Assembly: GCA_026399475.1 (NCBI GenBank)
Contig: JAPLQY010000114.1
Span: 45,412-109,411, forward strand
Origin: Rhodocyclales bacterium
GTDB taxonomy: Bacteria > Pseudomonadota > Gammaproteobacteria > Burkholderiales > Rhodocyclaceae
Direction: 5' to 3'
Length of the DNA stretch: 64,000 nt
Made by a program: the position numbers and the translations under genes. The notes below the pieces were generated by a model that saw only the letters and a list, made by a program, of their open reading frames with translations, had not been told where the DNA came from and did no database searches. How positions within the stretch are numbered: the first letter of the stretch is position 1; each line of letters begins with the position of its first letter. Positions 36,456-48,497 of the stretch are shown piece by piece.

Positions 36456-37163
36456 TCAGACCCCGAGGTACTCCTGCAGCAAGTGCTGCTTTTCGCTGAT
36501 TTCATTCTGCGCAATCTCTTCCATCACCTGCCCGTGCTCGACAATGAACATGCGGTCGGCCAGCGGTGCGGCGAAACGGAAGTTCTGCTCCACCAGGATG
36601 ATCGTGTAGTCGCGCTCCTTGAGCATCCTGATGACCTCGCCGAGCTTTTGCACGATCACCGGGGCCAGACCCTCCGAGACTTCGTCGAGCAGCAGCAGTT
36701 TGGCTCCGGTGCGCAGGATACGCGCCATGGCCAGCATCTGCTGCTCGCCACCGGACAACCGCGTGCCCTGGCTGTAACGACGTTCCTTCAGGTTGGGGAA
36801 CATCTCATAGAGTTCATCGAGGCTCAGGCCGCCGCTGCCGACCTGAGGCGGCAGCAGCAGGTTCTCCTCGCAACTGAGGCTGGCATAGATGCCGCGTTCC
36901 TCAGGGCAGTAGCCGACGCCAAGCTGGGCAATCCGGTGCGACGGCATATTGATGACTTCGCGGCCATTGACCATGATCGAACCGGTGCGCCTGCCGGTCA
37001 GGCCGAGAATGGCTCGCAGCGTCGTAGTGCGCCCCGCTCCGTTACGTCCCAGCAGCGAGATGCACTCGCCGCGCCGCACCGTGAAATCCATGCCGTGCAG
37101 CACATGCGATTCGCCGTAAAAGGCATGGAGATTGGATACGCGGAGGAACTCGGTCGCGCTCAT
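36456..37163 (-). CDS. livF: ABC transporter ATP-binding protein LivF
   Basis: 235 residues, normal length. The ATPase motifs are all recognisable: Walker A at residues 39-46 reads GRNGAGRT, signature LSGGEQQMLAMAR, Walker B LLLLDEVSEGLAP and switch His replaced by VEQN as in other LivF. The invariant Walker A lysine is arginine (R45, codon CGC at about 37029-37031). LivG next door keeps its lysine. One nucleotide separates its ATG from the livG stop. Arg at this position usually weakens ATP hydrolysis, but may be a lineage feature. Confidence 0.94.
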   Translation of the reverse strand: MSATEFLRVSNLHAFYGESHVLHGMDFTVRRGECISLLGRNGAGRTTTLRAILGLTGRRTGSIMVNGREVINMPSHRIAQLGVGYCPEERGIYASLSCEENLLLPPQVGSGGLSLDELYEMFPNLKERRYSQGTRLSGGEQQMLAMARILRTGAKLLLLDEVSEGLAPVIVQKLGEVIRMLKERDYTIILVEQNFRFAAPLADRMFIVEHGQVMEEIAQNEISEKQHLLQEYLGV

Positions 37164-37164
37164 T

Positions 37165-37944
37165 TCAGTGTCCCGCCGGCGAAGCCAGCTCCTCCGCCTC
37201 GGTGCCCATGTAAGCCTCGATCACCAGAGGGTTGGCGGCGACCTCGGCATAGGGCCCTTCGGCCAGCACGGAGCCGCGAGCCAGCACGGTGAGGGTGTCT
37301 GAAATTCCGGCGACCACCTTCATGTTGTGTTCCACCATGAGGATGGTGCGGTTGGCCGAAACCTGCTTGATCAGTTCCATCACCCGGTGCACGTCTTCAT
37401 GGCCCATGCCCTGGGTGGGTTCATCAAGCAGCATGAGTTCGGGGTCGAGCGCCAGTGTGGTCGCGATTTCCAGTGCCCGCTTGCGTCCGTAGGGCATCTC
37501 CACGGTCACCATGTCGGCATAGCCAGCCAGGTCGACCGAGGTCAGCAATTCCATGGCGCGATCGTTGAGCTGATTCAGGCCGCGGTCGGACTTCCAGAAA
37601 TGGAAGCTGGTCCCCAATTTGCGTTGCAGCGCGATGCGCACGTTTTCCAGCACGGTGAGATGGGGAAATACTGCGGAAATCTGAAAGGAACGGACAATGC
37701 CGCGGCGGGCAATTTTCTGCGGCACTTCGCGGGTGATGTCGATGCCATTAAAGCGGATCTGCCCACGCGTCGGCTCGAGAAATTTGGTCAGCAGATTGAA
37801 GCATGTCGTCTTGCCTGCCCCGTTCGGACCGATCAGTGCATGGATATGACCGCGCCTGACCTTGAGGTCCACGCCATTGACCGCCACGAAGCCACGGAAT
37901 TCCTTGACGAGACCGGTGGTCTCAAGAATGCAATCTTCGGCCAT
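37165..37944 (-). CDS. livG: ABC transporter ATP-binding protein LivG
   Basis: 259 residues. Walker A GPNGAGKTT is intact. The degenerate signature region MPYGRKRALEIATTLALDPE, Walker B LMLLDEPTQGM and switch VEHNMK are typical of LivG. First gene of the livGFKHM operon. The start ATG at 37944 is preferred over a TTG one codon upstream, with weak AAGAG upstream. It partners LivF as the ATPase pair. Confidence 0.94.
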   Translation of the reverse strand: MAEDCILETTGLVKEFRGFVAVNGVDLKVRRGHIHALIGPNGAGKTTCFNLLTKFLEPTRGQIRFNGIDITREVPQKIARRGIVRSFQISAVFPHLTVLENVRIALQRKLGTSFHFWKSDRGLNQLNDRAMELLTSVDLAGYADMVTVEMPYGRKRALEIATTLALDPELMLLDEPTQGMGHEDVHRVMELIKQVSANRTILMVEHNMKVVAGISDTLTVLARGSVLAEGPYAEVAANPLVIEAYMGTEAEELASPAGH

Positions 37945-38114
37945 CAAGCTCTTTTCATATTGGCAGGGCGCCGACGATCAGCACCTCTGTCTCTGTTGCG
38001 ACTGATTATGCTGTGGGCTTCCGGTTTGCGCAAGCGAGGACGGAATCCACGACGCCGGAAAGGCCTCTTGCACAAACAGTTGCATAGTTAACTTCCCGCT
38101 ATTAGGCTGCGACC

Positions 38115-41100
38115 ATGGTACCCGACGACCGTACTGAGAAAAGCCGGCCGCAGCCTGCTGTGACGGGGCGGATGCGAGGGCGTGCAAGTCGCACGGCGCC
38201 GCTGCTGATCGCCTGCATCGTGCTGGCGATCGGGCTGTCGGTCAGCTACGCGCTATCGCGCCATGCCGAAGGCAACTTCGCCCGTGAGACGCGGACGCGC
38301 TTCGATGCCGGTTCGAGCCTGGCGCTGGCCGGCATCCAGAATCGCATCGACGATTTCCAGGCCGTGCTGCTCGGCATGCAGGGTCTGTTCATTGCATCCG
38401 AGCGCGTCGATCGTCGCGAATTCCAGCGTTATTACCATAATCTCCACGGGCAACTGCGGCTGCCCGGTATCAGGGCGCTGCACTTCACCCGCCGGGTGTC
38501 CGACTCGGAAAAGGCGGCATTCGTTGCCGCCGTGCGTCACGACAGAAGCGTGGTCGAGCAGGGATTTCCGGATTTTGCGATCCATCCGGAGAGTTCCCGC
38601 GCCGAGCACTTCGTCATCGAATACATCGAGCCCTTCGACACCAACCGGCGGGCCTTCGGCCTCGATGCCGCCAGCCAGCCGGTTAACCTGAAATCGTTTC
38701 TTGCAGCGCGCGATACAGGCGGGATCAGCTTTACGGCGCCATTTCAACTGATCCAGGCCTCTCCGGGCGAGATAGGCATGGTGCTGCGGGCGCCGGTGTA
38801 TCGCTACGGCGTGCAACTGGAATCGATCGTCCAGCGTCGCAGTGCCTTTGTGGGTCTGATAGGAATCTCGCTCAACGCCAGCGAAATATTCAACGATATC
38901 TTCGCCGAGCCTTTTCTCGCCGGACATTGCGTCGTCGTCAATGATGTCGATTCCGGCGGATCAGGTGCGAATCCTGCGCCCAGGCTGCAATTGATCGCGA
39001 AGAACTGCGTTGACGAGCCCGGGGTCGGAGACCCAGGGATCGGGCTGACTTCGACCACCATCATCCCGGCCGGCGGCCGCCTCTGGGAAGTTCGCGTCAG
39101 CGCTAGGGACGACTGGCTTGCTCGTCAGCAGGGAAGCCAAACCCCGACGCTGATCCTTGTCGCCGGAAGCGCCATCAGCCTGCTGCTCGCCGCGCTCTAC
39201 CTGGCCCTGGCACGCTCGCGGATCAAGGCCCAACAACTTGCGGCACGAATGACTCGCGATCTGCGACACAGCGAACGACGCTTTCGCGCGATGGCCGAGA
39301 TGTCCACGGACTGGTTCTGGGAGCAGGACAGCGAGGGACGCTTCGTCAGCATCGTTGGCGCCGGCCCCGCTGGCGGCAACAAGATGCCGCTGCCGCTCGA
39401 AGAGATAAAGGGCAAGACGCGCTGGGAACTGTTTCCGTCAGCCTTGACGCCGGAACAGTGGGAATCGCATCGCCGGCAGATCCTGGCACGCGAGCCTTTC
39501 GAGCTGGAATACCCGATGCGCGACACCGAAGGGAAGGAGCGCTGGCTCAAGACCTTCGGTACGCCGCGCTACGACGATGACGGCGTGTTTCTCGGCTACC
39601 ACGGCACCTCGCATGATGTCACGGTGCGCAAGCAGGCCGAGTTCGAGATGGGCCGCAAGACGACGGTACTGCAGGCTACCCTCGACAACATGGCGCAGGG
39701 AATCAGCGTGGTCGACGCCAATCTGGTGATGATCGCGCTCAACCGGAAATTCTGCGAAATCCTGGATTTCCCGCCGGAGATGGGGCACGAAGGCGCGACC
39801 TTCGAGAGCTTCATCCGCTACAACGCCGAACGTGGCGAATACGGCCCGTGCGATATCGAGGCCAAGGTCAACGAGATGATGGAGCGTGCCAGGCACGCTC
39901 AAGCGCACCGCTTCAAGCGCACGAGGCCGAACGGACGCATTGTCGAGGTGGTCGGCAATCCCCTGCCCGACGGCGGCTTTGTCACAACCTACACCGACAT
40001 CACCGAGCAGGAACTGGCGGCGCAGGCAATCCGCGACAGCGAAGCGCGCTTGAGGCGCGCCGAACTCGCCGCCAAGTCAGGCAACTGGGAGCTTCATCTC
40101 GATTCGCAACTGATGATCGCGTCCGAAGGCGCCGCCAAGTTGTATGGCATCGACCGCAGCGAGCTTGCCTATGCGGACGTCAAGGCGATTCCACTGCCGG
40201 AGTATCGCCGCGTGCTCAATGCGACGCTGAAGGATCTGATCGAAAACAATCGGCCGTATGACGTGGAATTCAAGATCAAGACCGTGGATACCGGGGAAAC
40301 CCGGGATATCCATTCCATGGCCCAATTCGACAGGGACAGCCGGACTGTTTTTGGCGTGATCCAGGACATCACCGAGCGCAAGCAGGCCGAGGAGACCCTG
40401 CTCCATTCCGAGGAGCGCTTTTCCAAGGCATTTCATTCCAGTCCGCTGATGGTCTCCATCGCCCGCGCCGGCGACGGCCGCTTCATCGACGCCAACCGCA
40501 ACTACGAACGCGACTTCGGCTGGAAGCGCGAGGAACTGATCGGGCGCACCGCGCTCGAGGCCGGCCTCTGGCCCGACGAGGAAACCCGCCGGCCGTGGGC
40601 CGCCAAACTGATAAGCGACGGACGGGTGGTCAACTGGGAAACCCTCTGGCGGCACAGGAATGGCGAACTGCGCTGGGTCAGCATTTCGGCGGAAACCGTC
40701 GACATGAATGGCGAACAGTGCGTTCTCGCCTTCGTCATGGACATTACCGAGCGCAAGCAGGCCGCGGAAAAGCTGCAACTGGCCGCGAGCGTGTTCACCC
40801 ACGCCCGCGAAGGCATCACCATCACGGACGCCAACGGCGCCATCGTCGAGGTCAACGACACCTTTACCGAGATCACCGGCTACAGTCGCGAAGAGGCGCT
40901 GGGCAAGAACCCACGCATCCTCAAGTCCGGACGACAAGAGCCGGAGTTCTATGCCGCCCTGTGGCACGCCCTGACCACCAGCGGGCACTGGAGCGGCGAG
41001 ATCTGGAACCGCCGCCGCAATGGCGAGATTTATGCCCAGATGCTCACCATCAGCGCCGTGCGCGACGTCGCCGGAACCACGCGGAACTATGTCGCCCTGT

Positions 41101-42824
41101 TCACCGACATCACGGCCACCAAGGAACACCAGCAGAAACTCGAGCATATCGCCCATTACGATGCGCTGACAGGCCTGCCCAACCGCGTACTCCTGGCCGA
41201 CCGCCTGCATCTGGCCATGGCCCAGAGCCAGCGGCGCCAGCAGTCGCTGGCCGTGGTCTATCTCGACCTCGATGGCTTCAAGCCGGTCAATGACCAGCAC
41301 GGTCATGAAGTCGGCGACGAATTGCTGATTGTCGTTTCGCAGCGCCTGAAAGCCGTTCTGCGCGAAGGCGATACCCTCGGCCGTCTGGGTGGCGACGAAT
41401 TCGTCGCCGTGCTGGTCGATCTGGAGCAGCCGCAGGATTGCGAGCCGGTACTGGCGCGCCTGTTGCTGGCCGCGGCGGCGCCGGCGACGATCGGCGCCCT
41501 GGTCCTGCATGTTTCCGCCAGTATCGGCGTCACGCTGTACCCGCAGGACGAGTCCGATGCCGACCAGTTGCTGCGCCATGCCGACCAGGCGATGTACCAG
41601 GCCAAGCAGACCGGAAAGAATCGCTATCACCTGTTCGACCTGGTCCAGGACGCCGCCGTCAGGAGCCAGCGCGAGAGCGTCGAGCACATCCGCCATGCCC
41701 TCGATCAGCAGCAATTCGTGCTGCATTACCAGCCCAAGGTGAACATGAGGAGCGGCGTGGTGATCGGCGCAGAGGCCCTGATCCGCTGGCAACACCCCGA
41801 GCGCGGCCTGTTGCCGCCGGCCGACTTCCTGCCGATCACCGAGAACCACCCGATCGGCATCGAGCTTGGCGAGTGGGTCATCGGCATGGCGCTGGCACAG
41901 ATGTCGCGCTGGCGTGACGCCGGACTGGATATTCCGCTGAGCGTGAATGTCGGCGCGCGCCAGTTGCAGCAGGGCGATTTCGTTTCGCGCCTTGGCGAAC
42001 TGCTGGCCGTGCATCCCGATCTTCCGCCTGGCAGCCTGGAACTGGAAGTGCTGGAAACCAATGCGCTGGATGACGTGGTGCAGGTTTCAGCCATCATGCA
42101 CGCCTGCCGCGCCATTGGCGTGCGCTTTGCCCTCGACGACTTCGGTACCGGCTATTCTTCGCTGACCTACCTCAAGCGCCTGCCCGCGGATCTGCTCAAG
42201 ATAGACCAAAGTTTCGTGCGCACCATGCGCGACGATCCGGACGACCTGGCCATCGTCGAAGGCGTCATCGGGCTGGCCACGGCCTTTCGCCGCCAGATCA
42301 TCGCCGAGGGCGTGGAAACGGTGGCACACGGTGAACTGCTGCTGATCCTGGGCTGCGAACTGGCACAGGGCTACGGTATTGCCCGGCCCATGCCGGCGGC
42401 CGACTTGCCCGGCTGGATGTCGACCTGGCGCCCGGATGCGGCCTGGACTGCCAAGTCCGGTGGTACAGTGAATCGCGGCGATCTGGCGGTAGTGTTCGCC
42501 GAGGTGGAGCACCGGCACTGGGTACGCAACATGGAGTTGTTTCTTGCCGGCGAGCGCGATTCGCCCTTGTCCCTGGATCCGCATCAATGCCGTTTCGGCC
42601 GCTGGCTCGATACGGACAGCCAGGCGCGTTATGGGCACCACCCGGCGTTTTCGCCGATGATCGCGGCGCACGAGCGAGTGCATGCGCTGGGACGCGAACT
42701 GGTGGATATGCACTCGCAGGGACGACGCGCCGATGCGCAGGCACGACTGGAAGAACTGCACCACGAGCGCGACGAGTTGATTGCAATGCTGCGGAGTCTG
42801 GCGCGCGATGGGGACGCAAGATGA
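38115..42824 (+). CDS. CHASE-PAS-GGDEF-EAL-CZB cyclic-di-GMP signalling protein
   Basis: 1569 residues. An N-terminal membrane helix (about 28-48), a periplasmic CHASE domain (about 80-320) and a second helix (about 345-365) precede several PAS/PAC units (about 390-1010). GGDEF is intact (1092-1096) with an inhibitory RxxD (REGD) five residues upstream. EAL is also intact (EALIRW from 1220, DDFGTGYS, AEGVET). The C-terminal about 100 residues match a chemoreceptor zinc-binding domain: HRHWVRNMELFL, CRFGRWL, HPAF and HERVH supply the His/Cys ligands. Both synthesis and hydrolysis of cyclic-di-GMP are possible. It is divergent from the liv operon with no strong Shine-Dalgarno. Confidence 0.93.
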   Translation: MVPDDRTEKSRPQPAVTGRMRGRASRTAPLLIACIVLAIGLSVSYALSRHAEGNFARETRTRFDAGSSLALAGIQNRIDDFQAVLLGMQGLFIASERVDRREFQRYYHNLHGQLRLPGIRALHFTRRVSDSEKAAFVAAVRHDRSVVEQGFPDFAIHPESSRAEHFVIEYIEPFDTNRRAFGLDAASQPVNLKSFLAARDTGGISFTAPFQLIQASPGEIGMVLRAPVYRYGVQLESIVQRRSAFVGLIGISLNASEIFNDIFAEPFLAGHCVVVNDVDSGGSGANPAPRLQLIAKNCVDEPGVGDPGIGLTSTTIIPAGGRLWEVRVSARDDWLARQQGSQTPTLILVAGSAISLLLAALYLALARSRIKAQQLAARMTRDLRHSERRFRAMAEMSTDWFWEQDSEGRFVSIVGAGPAGGNKMPLPLEEIKGKTRWELFPSALTPEQWESHRRQILAREPFELEYPMRDTEGKERWLKTFGTPRYDDDGVFLGYHGTSHDVTVRKQAEFEMGRKTTVLQATLDNMAQGISVVDANLVMIALNRKFCEILDFPPEMGHEGATFESFIRYNAERGEYGPCDIEAKVNEMMERARHAQAHRFKRTRPNGRIVEVVGNPLPDGGFVTTYTDITEQELAAQAIRDSEARLRRAELAAKSGNWELHLDSQLMIASEGAAKLYGIDRSELAYADVKAIPLPEYRRVLNATLKDLIENNRPYDVEFKIKTVDTGETRDIHSMAQFDRDSRTVFGVIQDITERKQAEETLLHSEERFSKAFHSSPLMVSIARAGDGRFIDANRNYERDFGWKREELIGRTALEAGLWPDEETRRPWAAKLISDGRVVNWETLWRHRNGELRWVSISAETVDMNGEQCVLAFVMDITERKQAAEKLQLAASVFTHAREGITITDANGAIVEVNDTFTEITGYSREEALGKNPRILKSGRQEPEFYAALWHALTTSGHWSGEIWNRRRNGEIYAQMLTISAVRDVAGTTRNYVALFTDITATKEHQQKLEHIAHYDALTGLPNRVLLADRLHLAMAQSQRRQQSLAVVYLDLDGFKPVNDQHGHEVGDELLIVVSQRLKAVLREGDTLGRLGGDEFVAVLVDLEQPQDCEPVLARLLLAAAAPATIGALVLHVSASIGVTLYPQDESDADQLLRHADQAMYQAKQTGKNRYHLFDLVQDAAVRSQRESVEHIRHALDQQQFVLHYQPKVNMRSGVVIGAEALIRWQHPERGLLPPADFLPITENHPIGIELGEWVIGMALAQMSRWRDAGLDIPLSVNVGARQLQQGDFVSRLGELLAVHPDLPPGSLELEVLETNALDDVVQVSAIMHACRAIGVRFALDDFGTGYSSLTYLKRLPADLLKIDQSFVRTMRDDPDDLAIVEGVIGLATAFRRQIIAEGVETVAHGELLLILGCELAQGYGIARPMPAADLPGWMSTWRPDAAWTAKSGGTVNRGDLAVVFAEVEHRHWVRNMELFLAGERDSPLSLDPHQCRFGRWLDTDSQARYGHHPAFSPMIAAHERVHALGRELVDMHSQGRRADAQARLEELHHERDELIAMLRSLARDGDAR

Positions 42825-42840
42825 CACCCGGCAAGCCTTG

Positions 42841-42859
42841 GGGGCGCCGGCGCCGAGTC
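42841..42859 (-). repeat. Degenerate interspersed repeat match after the GGDEF-EAL gene
   Basis: Minus strand contains GACTCGGCGCCGGCG, like the copy at 16273. It lies about 17 nt after the stop codon. Low-confidence member. Confidence 0.28.
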
Positions 42860-42905
42860 GCCGCACGTTGCGCTAAACTGGAATTTTAACAACGGGAGAC
42901 TTGCC

Positions 42906-43181
42906 ATGATCCGACATTCCGCCATCGCCATCCTGAGCGCCAGCGCGCTTGCCTTTGCGGTCCCGCTCCACGCCGAAGGCCCGGGCGGCGACATGAAGGC
43001 CAGGCAGCAGGAACGGGAAGGGAAGCAGGAGCAAATGAAAAAGGAAATGCGCGCGATGGAGGATAGGCAGCGTCTGGAGCAACGCGACCTCGAAGACCGT
43101 CATCAGAAGGAACGCAAGACGCTGCACGAGAAACACGGGCAGGAACGTGATGCGCTGCGGCAAAAGATGGCGCCCAAATAG
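42906..43181 (+). CDS. Small exported charged coiled-coil protein
   Basis: 91 residues. A signal peptide (AIAILSASALAFAVPLHAE) is followed by about 65 residues that are almost entirely Glu/Lys/Arg/Gln, including KARQQEREGKQEQMKKEM, predicted as a single long helix. The GGGAG Shine-Dalgarno is 7 nt before the ATG. I do not recognise a family; low-complexity periplasmic helices of this kind sometimes act as chaperones or spacers, but no function can be assigned. It is followed 18 nt later by another small exported protein. Confidence 0.72.
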   Translation: MIRHSAIAILSASALAFAVPLHAEGPGGDMKARQQEREGKQEQMKKEMRAMEDRQRLEQRDLEDRHQKERKTLHEKHGQERDALRQKMAPK

Positions 43182-43199
43182 GATTTACGAGGCATGGGC

Positions 43200-43517
43200 A
43201 TGATGCCGACGCGCCCGCTGGCCATCGTCTTCGCCATTCTGGCGCTGCTCGCGGGGCGCGCGGCTTGGGCCCAACCAGTCATTCCGGGATCGACGGCGTT
43301 TTGTCTGTATGAGGTCCCCACGGACGAAACCGGCAAGCGCCGCTGGATCAATCTGGGCATCGTGCAGTACGTCGAGGCGACCCGCACCGAACTGAAGATC
43401 GCCTACGGCGCCGGATCCTTTGGTGCCGGGCACGAAGCGAAGATTCCCGTCGCCAACATGGAGGAAGCCCTGACCCTGATGGAGAAGATGCGCCGGGTGG
43501 CCGCCGCCTGCCGCTGA
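43200..43517 (+). CDS. Small exported hypothetical protein
   Basis: 105 residues. Signal peptide (RPLAIVFAILALLAGRAAWA) is followed by a compact domain with two cysteines (FCLYEVPTDETGKRRW and the C-terminal AACR). The ATG at 43200 is preferred over 43194 because GAGG (43189-43192) sits 7 nt upstream of it. No family is recognised. It lies 18 nt after the coiled-coil gene and is convergent with the MFS gene (20-nt gap). The cysteines may form a disulfide. Confidence 0.65.
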   Translation: MMPTRPLAIVFAILALLAGRAAWAQPVIPGSTAFCLYEVPTDETGKRRWINLGIVQYVEATRTELKIAYGAGSFGAGHEAKIPVANMEEALTLMEKMRRVAAACR

Positions 43518-43537
43518 ACCACTGCCGGCGCAGCCTC

Positions 43538-44823
43538 TCAGGTTTCCTGGGCCGCCTCGCGCCCGCGCCGCTCGTCGATGCCGAGCAGCAGAAACAGGCC
43601 GGCGACAAAATAGAGCCCCGTAACTCCCAGAGCCAGCCGGTGATTGCCGCCGGACAGCCAAGTCGTCATGCCATAAGTCATGGGGCCGGCGATGGCGGCC
43701 AGCTTCATGGCCAAACCCCAGAGGCCGAAGAATTCCGCACGACGCTGGCGCGGTGCGAACAGGCCCACCAGTGCGCGTGCCGCCGACTGGCTGGAACCCA
43801 GGCAAAGCCCGGCGATATTCGCCGCCACCCAGAACTGCTCGCGGCTGTCCGAACTCAGGGCGATGGCGGTCATCAGCAGCCACCCCGCCAGCGTCAGGGC
43901 GATGGTACGCACGTGGCCCAACCGGTCCTGCAGATAGCCGAAAGCGAAGGCGCCGATAGCGGCTGTGCCGTTGACCACAAAGAACAGCTTGATGTTGTCT
44001 TCCGCCGTGAATCCGATCGCCTCCTGCGCGTAGATCGCCGCCAGCGCAATGGCCGCGAACACCCCGGACTGATAGAACAGCAGGCAGACCATGAAGCGCG
44101 CCATGTCCGGAAAGCGGCTCGCCTCGCGGGCCGCGCGCACCAGAACCTGCGCCAGCGCCGTGAGCTCGGCGCGGGCTTCCGCGACCGGCCTTGCCTGGAC
44201 CCGCTCGCGCAGCAGCAGGAAAGTCGGCAGTGACGCCACGGCGAAAAAAGCGGCGGTGATCAGCATGGTGACGGGAACGAAGCTTTCCGCCCCTTCGCCG
44301 CGGCCCTTGGCGGCCACGATATAAGCCAGGCACAGACCGAGGCAGGCCATGCCGCCCAGATAGCCCCAGCTCCAGCCCCAGCCCGACACCTTGCCCAGAT
44401 CCTCCTCGCCCGCCAGTTCCGGCAGAAAGGCCGCGATGATGTTTTCACTGCTGCCGAAAAAGAAGCTCGCAATTATCACCAGGGCCATCGCCAGCACCAC
44501 GTCGCCGGGGCCAACCCAGAACAGGGCGGCCGTGCCCGCCACGCAGCCCACCGTGGTAACGGCCAGCAGCTTCTTCTTGGCGCCGTGGCGGTCGGCATAG
44601 GCCCCGACGCTCGCGGCCGTCAGCATGATCGCAAGGCTGGCGATGGCCTGCGTCGTGGTCCAGGCCAGCGTCGCCCAGGACGCGCCACGGGCCACCACGG
44701 CAACGAAATAGGCATTGAAGATGGCCGTCACCACCGTGGTGGTGTACGCCGAGTTGGCGAAGTCGTACATGGCCCAGGCCCAGACTTCGCGCACCTTGAC
44801 GCCCTCGGCAAGAATTTGCCGGC

Positions 44824-44827
<4 letters not shown>
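43538..44827 (-). CDS. UMF1-family MFS transporter
   Basis: 429 residues with about 12 helices. The N-terminal motif WAWAMYDFANSAYTTTVVTA is the hallmark of the UMF1/Atg22-like MFS family; PELAGEEDLGKVSGWGWSWG and GSSQSAARALVGLFAP support it. It starts at TTG overlapping the stop of the acyl-AMP ligase fusion (TTGA), so the two are translationally coupled. The pairing of an acyl-ligase/acyltransferase with an MFS protein recalls Aas-LplT, which flips and re-acylates lysophospholipids; the substrate here is inference only. Confidence 0.88.
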
Positions 44828-47628
<2,801 letters not shown>

Positions 47629-47647
47629 GACCTCACACGCTCATGCA

Positions 47648-47674
47648 GCGCCGTACCGCCAGCGCCGACTCTTC
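47648..47674 (-). repeat. Interspersed repeat copy at the echA stop codon
   Basis: Minus strand GAAGAGTCGGCGCTGGC then GGTACGGCGC, 27 bases identical to the in-frame copy in hpt. Its first two bases are the last two of the echA stop codon. Confidence 0.7.
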
Positions 47675-48467
47675 AGCAGCCTTTCCACTCCGGCTTGCGC
47701 TTCTGCATGAAGGCATCGATGCCTTCGGCCGCATCGGCCGCCATCATGTTGCAGGCCATGGTTTCCGTCGCCAATTGATAGGCGCCGTCGAGGCCCATTT
47801 CGAGCTGCTTGTAGAACATCTGCTTGCCCATGCCGACGGCGACCGCCGACTTGGCGCAAATCGAATCGGTGAGCTTCTTCACTTCTGCGTCGAGCTGCTC
47901 GAGCGGCACCACGCGATTGATCAGGCCGCGTCGCTGCGCCTCGGCGGCGTCGATGAAATCGCCGGTGAGCAGCATTTCCATCGCCTGCTTGCGGCCCATG
48001 GCGCGTCCCAGGGCGACCGAGGGCGTCGAGCAGAAGAGGCCGACATTGATGCCGGACACCGCGAACCTCGCCCCCTCCGCCGCCACCGCCAGATCGCACA
48101 TGGCGACCAGTTGGCAGCCGGCGGCCGTGGCGATGCCGTGGATGCGCGCAATCACCGGCTGCGGCATTTCGACGATGGTCATCATCAACTTGCCGCACTG
48201 CTTGAACAGCTTCTGCATGTAGGCCTTGCTGTGATTGGCGCGCATCTGCTTCAGGTCGTGCCCGGCGCAAAAGGCCTTTCCGGCGCCCGCAATCACCACG
48301 ACCCGCACCGACTGATCCGCCGCAATGACATTCAGCGCCGCCTGCAATTCGCTCAGCATTTCTTCCGAAAGCGAGTTGAACTGCGTCGGACGGTTGAGCG
48401 TCAGGGTCGTGACGCCATCCCTGTCGTCGCGCAACAGGATAGGCAATGTGGATTCGGGTGCATTCAT
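47673..48467 (-). CDS. Enoyl-CoA hydratase/isomerase family protein
   Basis: 264 residues of the crotonase superfamily. Oxyanion-hole motifs AFCAGHDLKQM and HGIATAAGCQLVAMCDLAVAA are present; the second acidic catalytic position of classical hydratases appears as VGLFCSTPSVALGR, resembling ECHDC3-like members. AAGGAG lies well placed before the ATG. It stands between the broken penicillin-acylase gene and the ACP-ligase fusion, all on one strand. Substrate unknown; a role in fatty acid or lipid metabolism fits the neighbours. Confidence 0.88.
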   Translation of the reverse strand: MNAPESTLPILLRDDRDGVTTLTLNRPTQFNSLSEEMLSELQAALNVIAADQSVRVVVIAGAGKAFCAGHDLKQMRANHSKAYMQKLFKQCGKLMMTIVEMPQPVIARIHGIATAAGCQLVAMCDLAVAAEGARFAVSGINVGLFCSTPSVALGRAMGRKQAMEMLLTGDFIDAAEAQRRGLINRVVPLEQLDAEVKKLTDSICAKSAVAVGMGKQMFYKQLEMGLDGAYQLATETMACNMMAADAAEGIDAFMQKRKPEWKGC

Positions 48468-48497
48468 GGTGCTGTCTCCTTGCGGTGTTCGATGGGC

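Noticed and set aside
37165..37185. Repeat-like GCCGGCGGGACAC at the end of livG
   Set aside because: Only a short GC-rich match without the AGTCGGCGC half; it encodes a plausible C-terminus (SPAGH).
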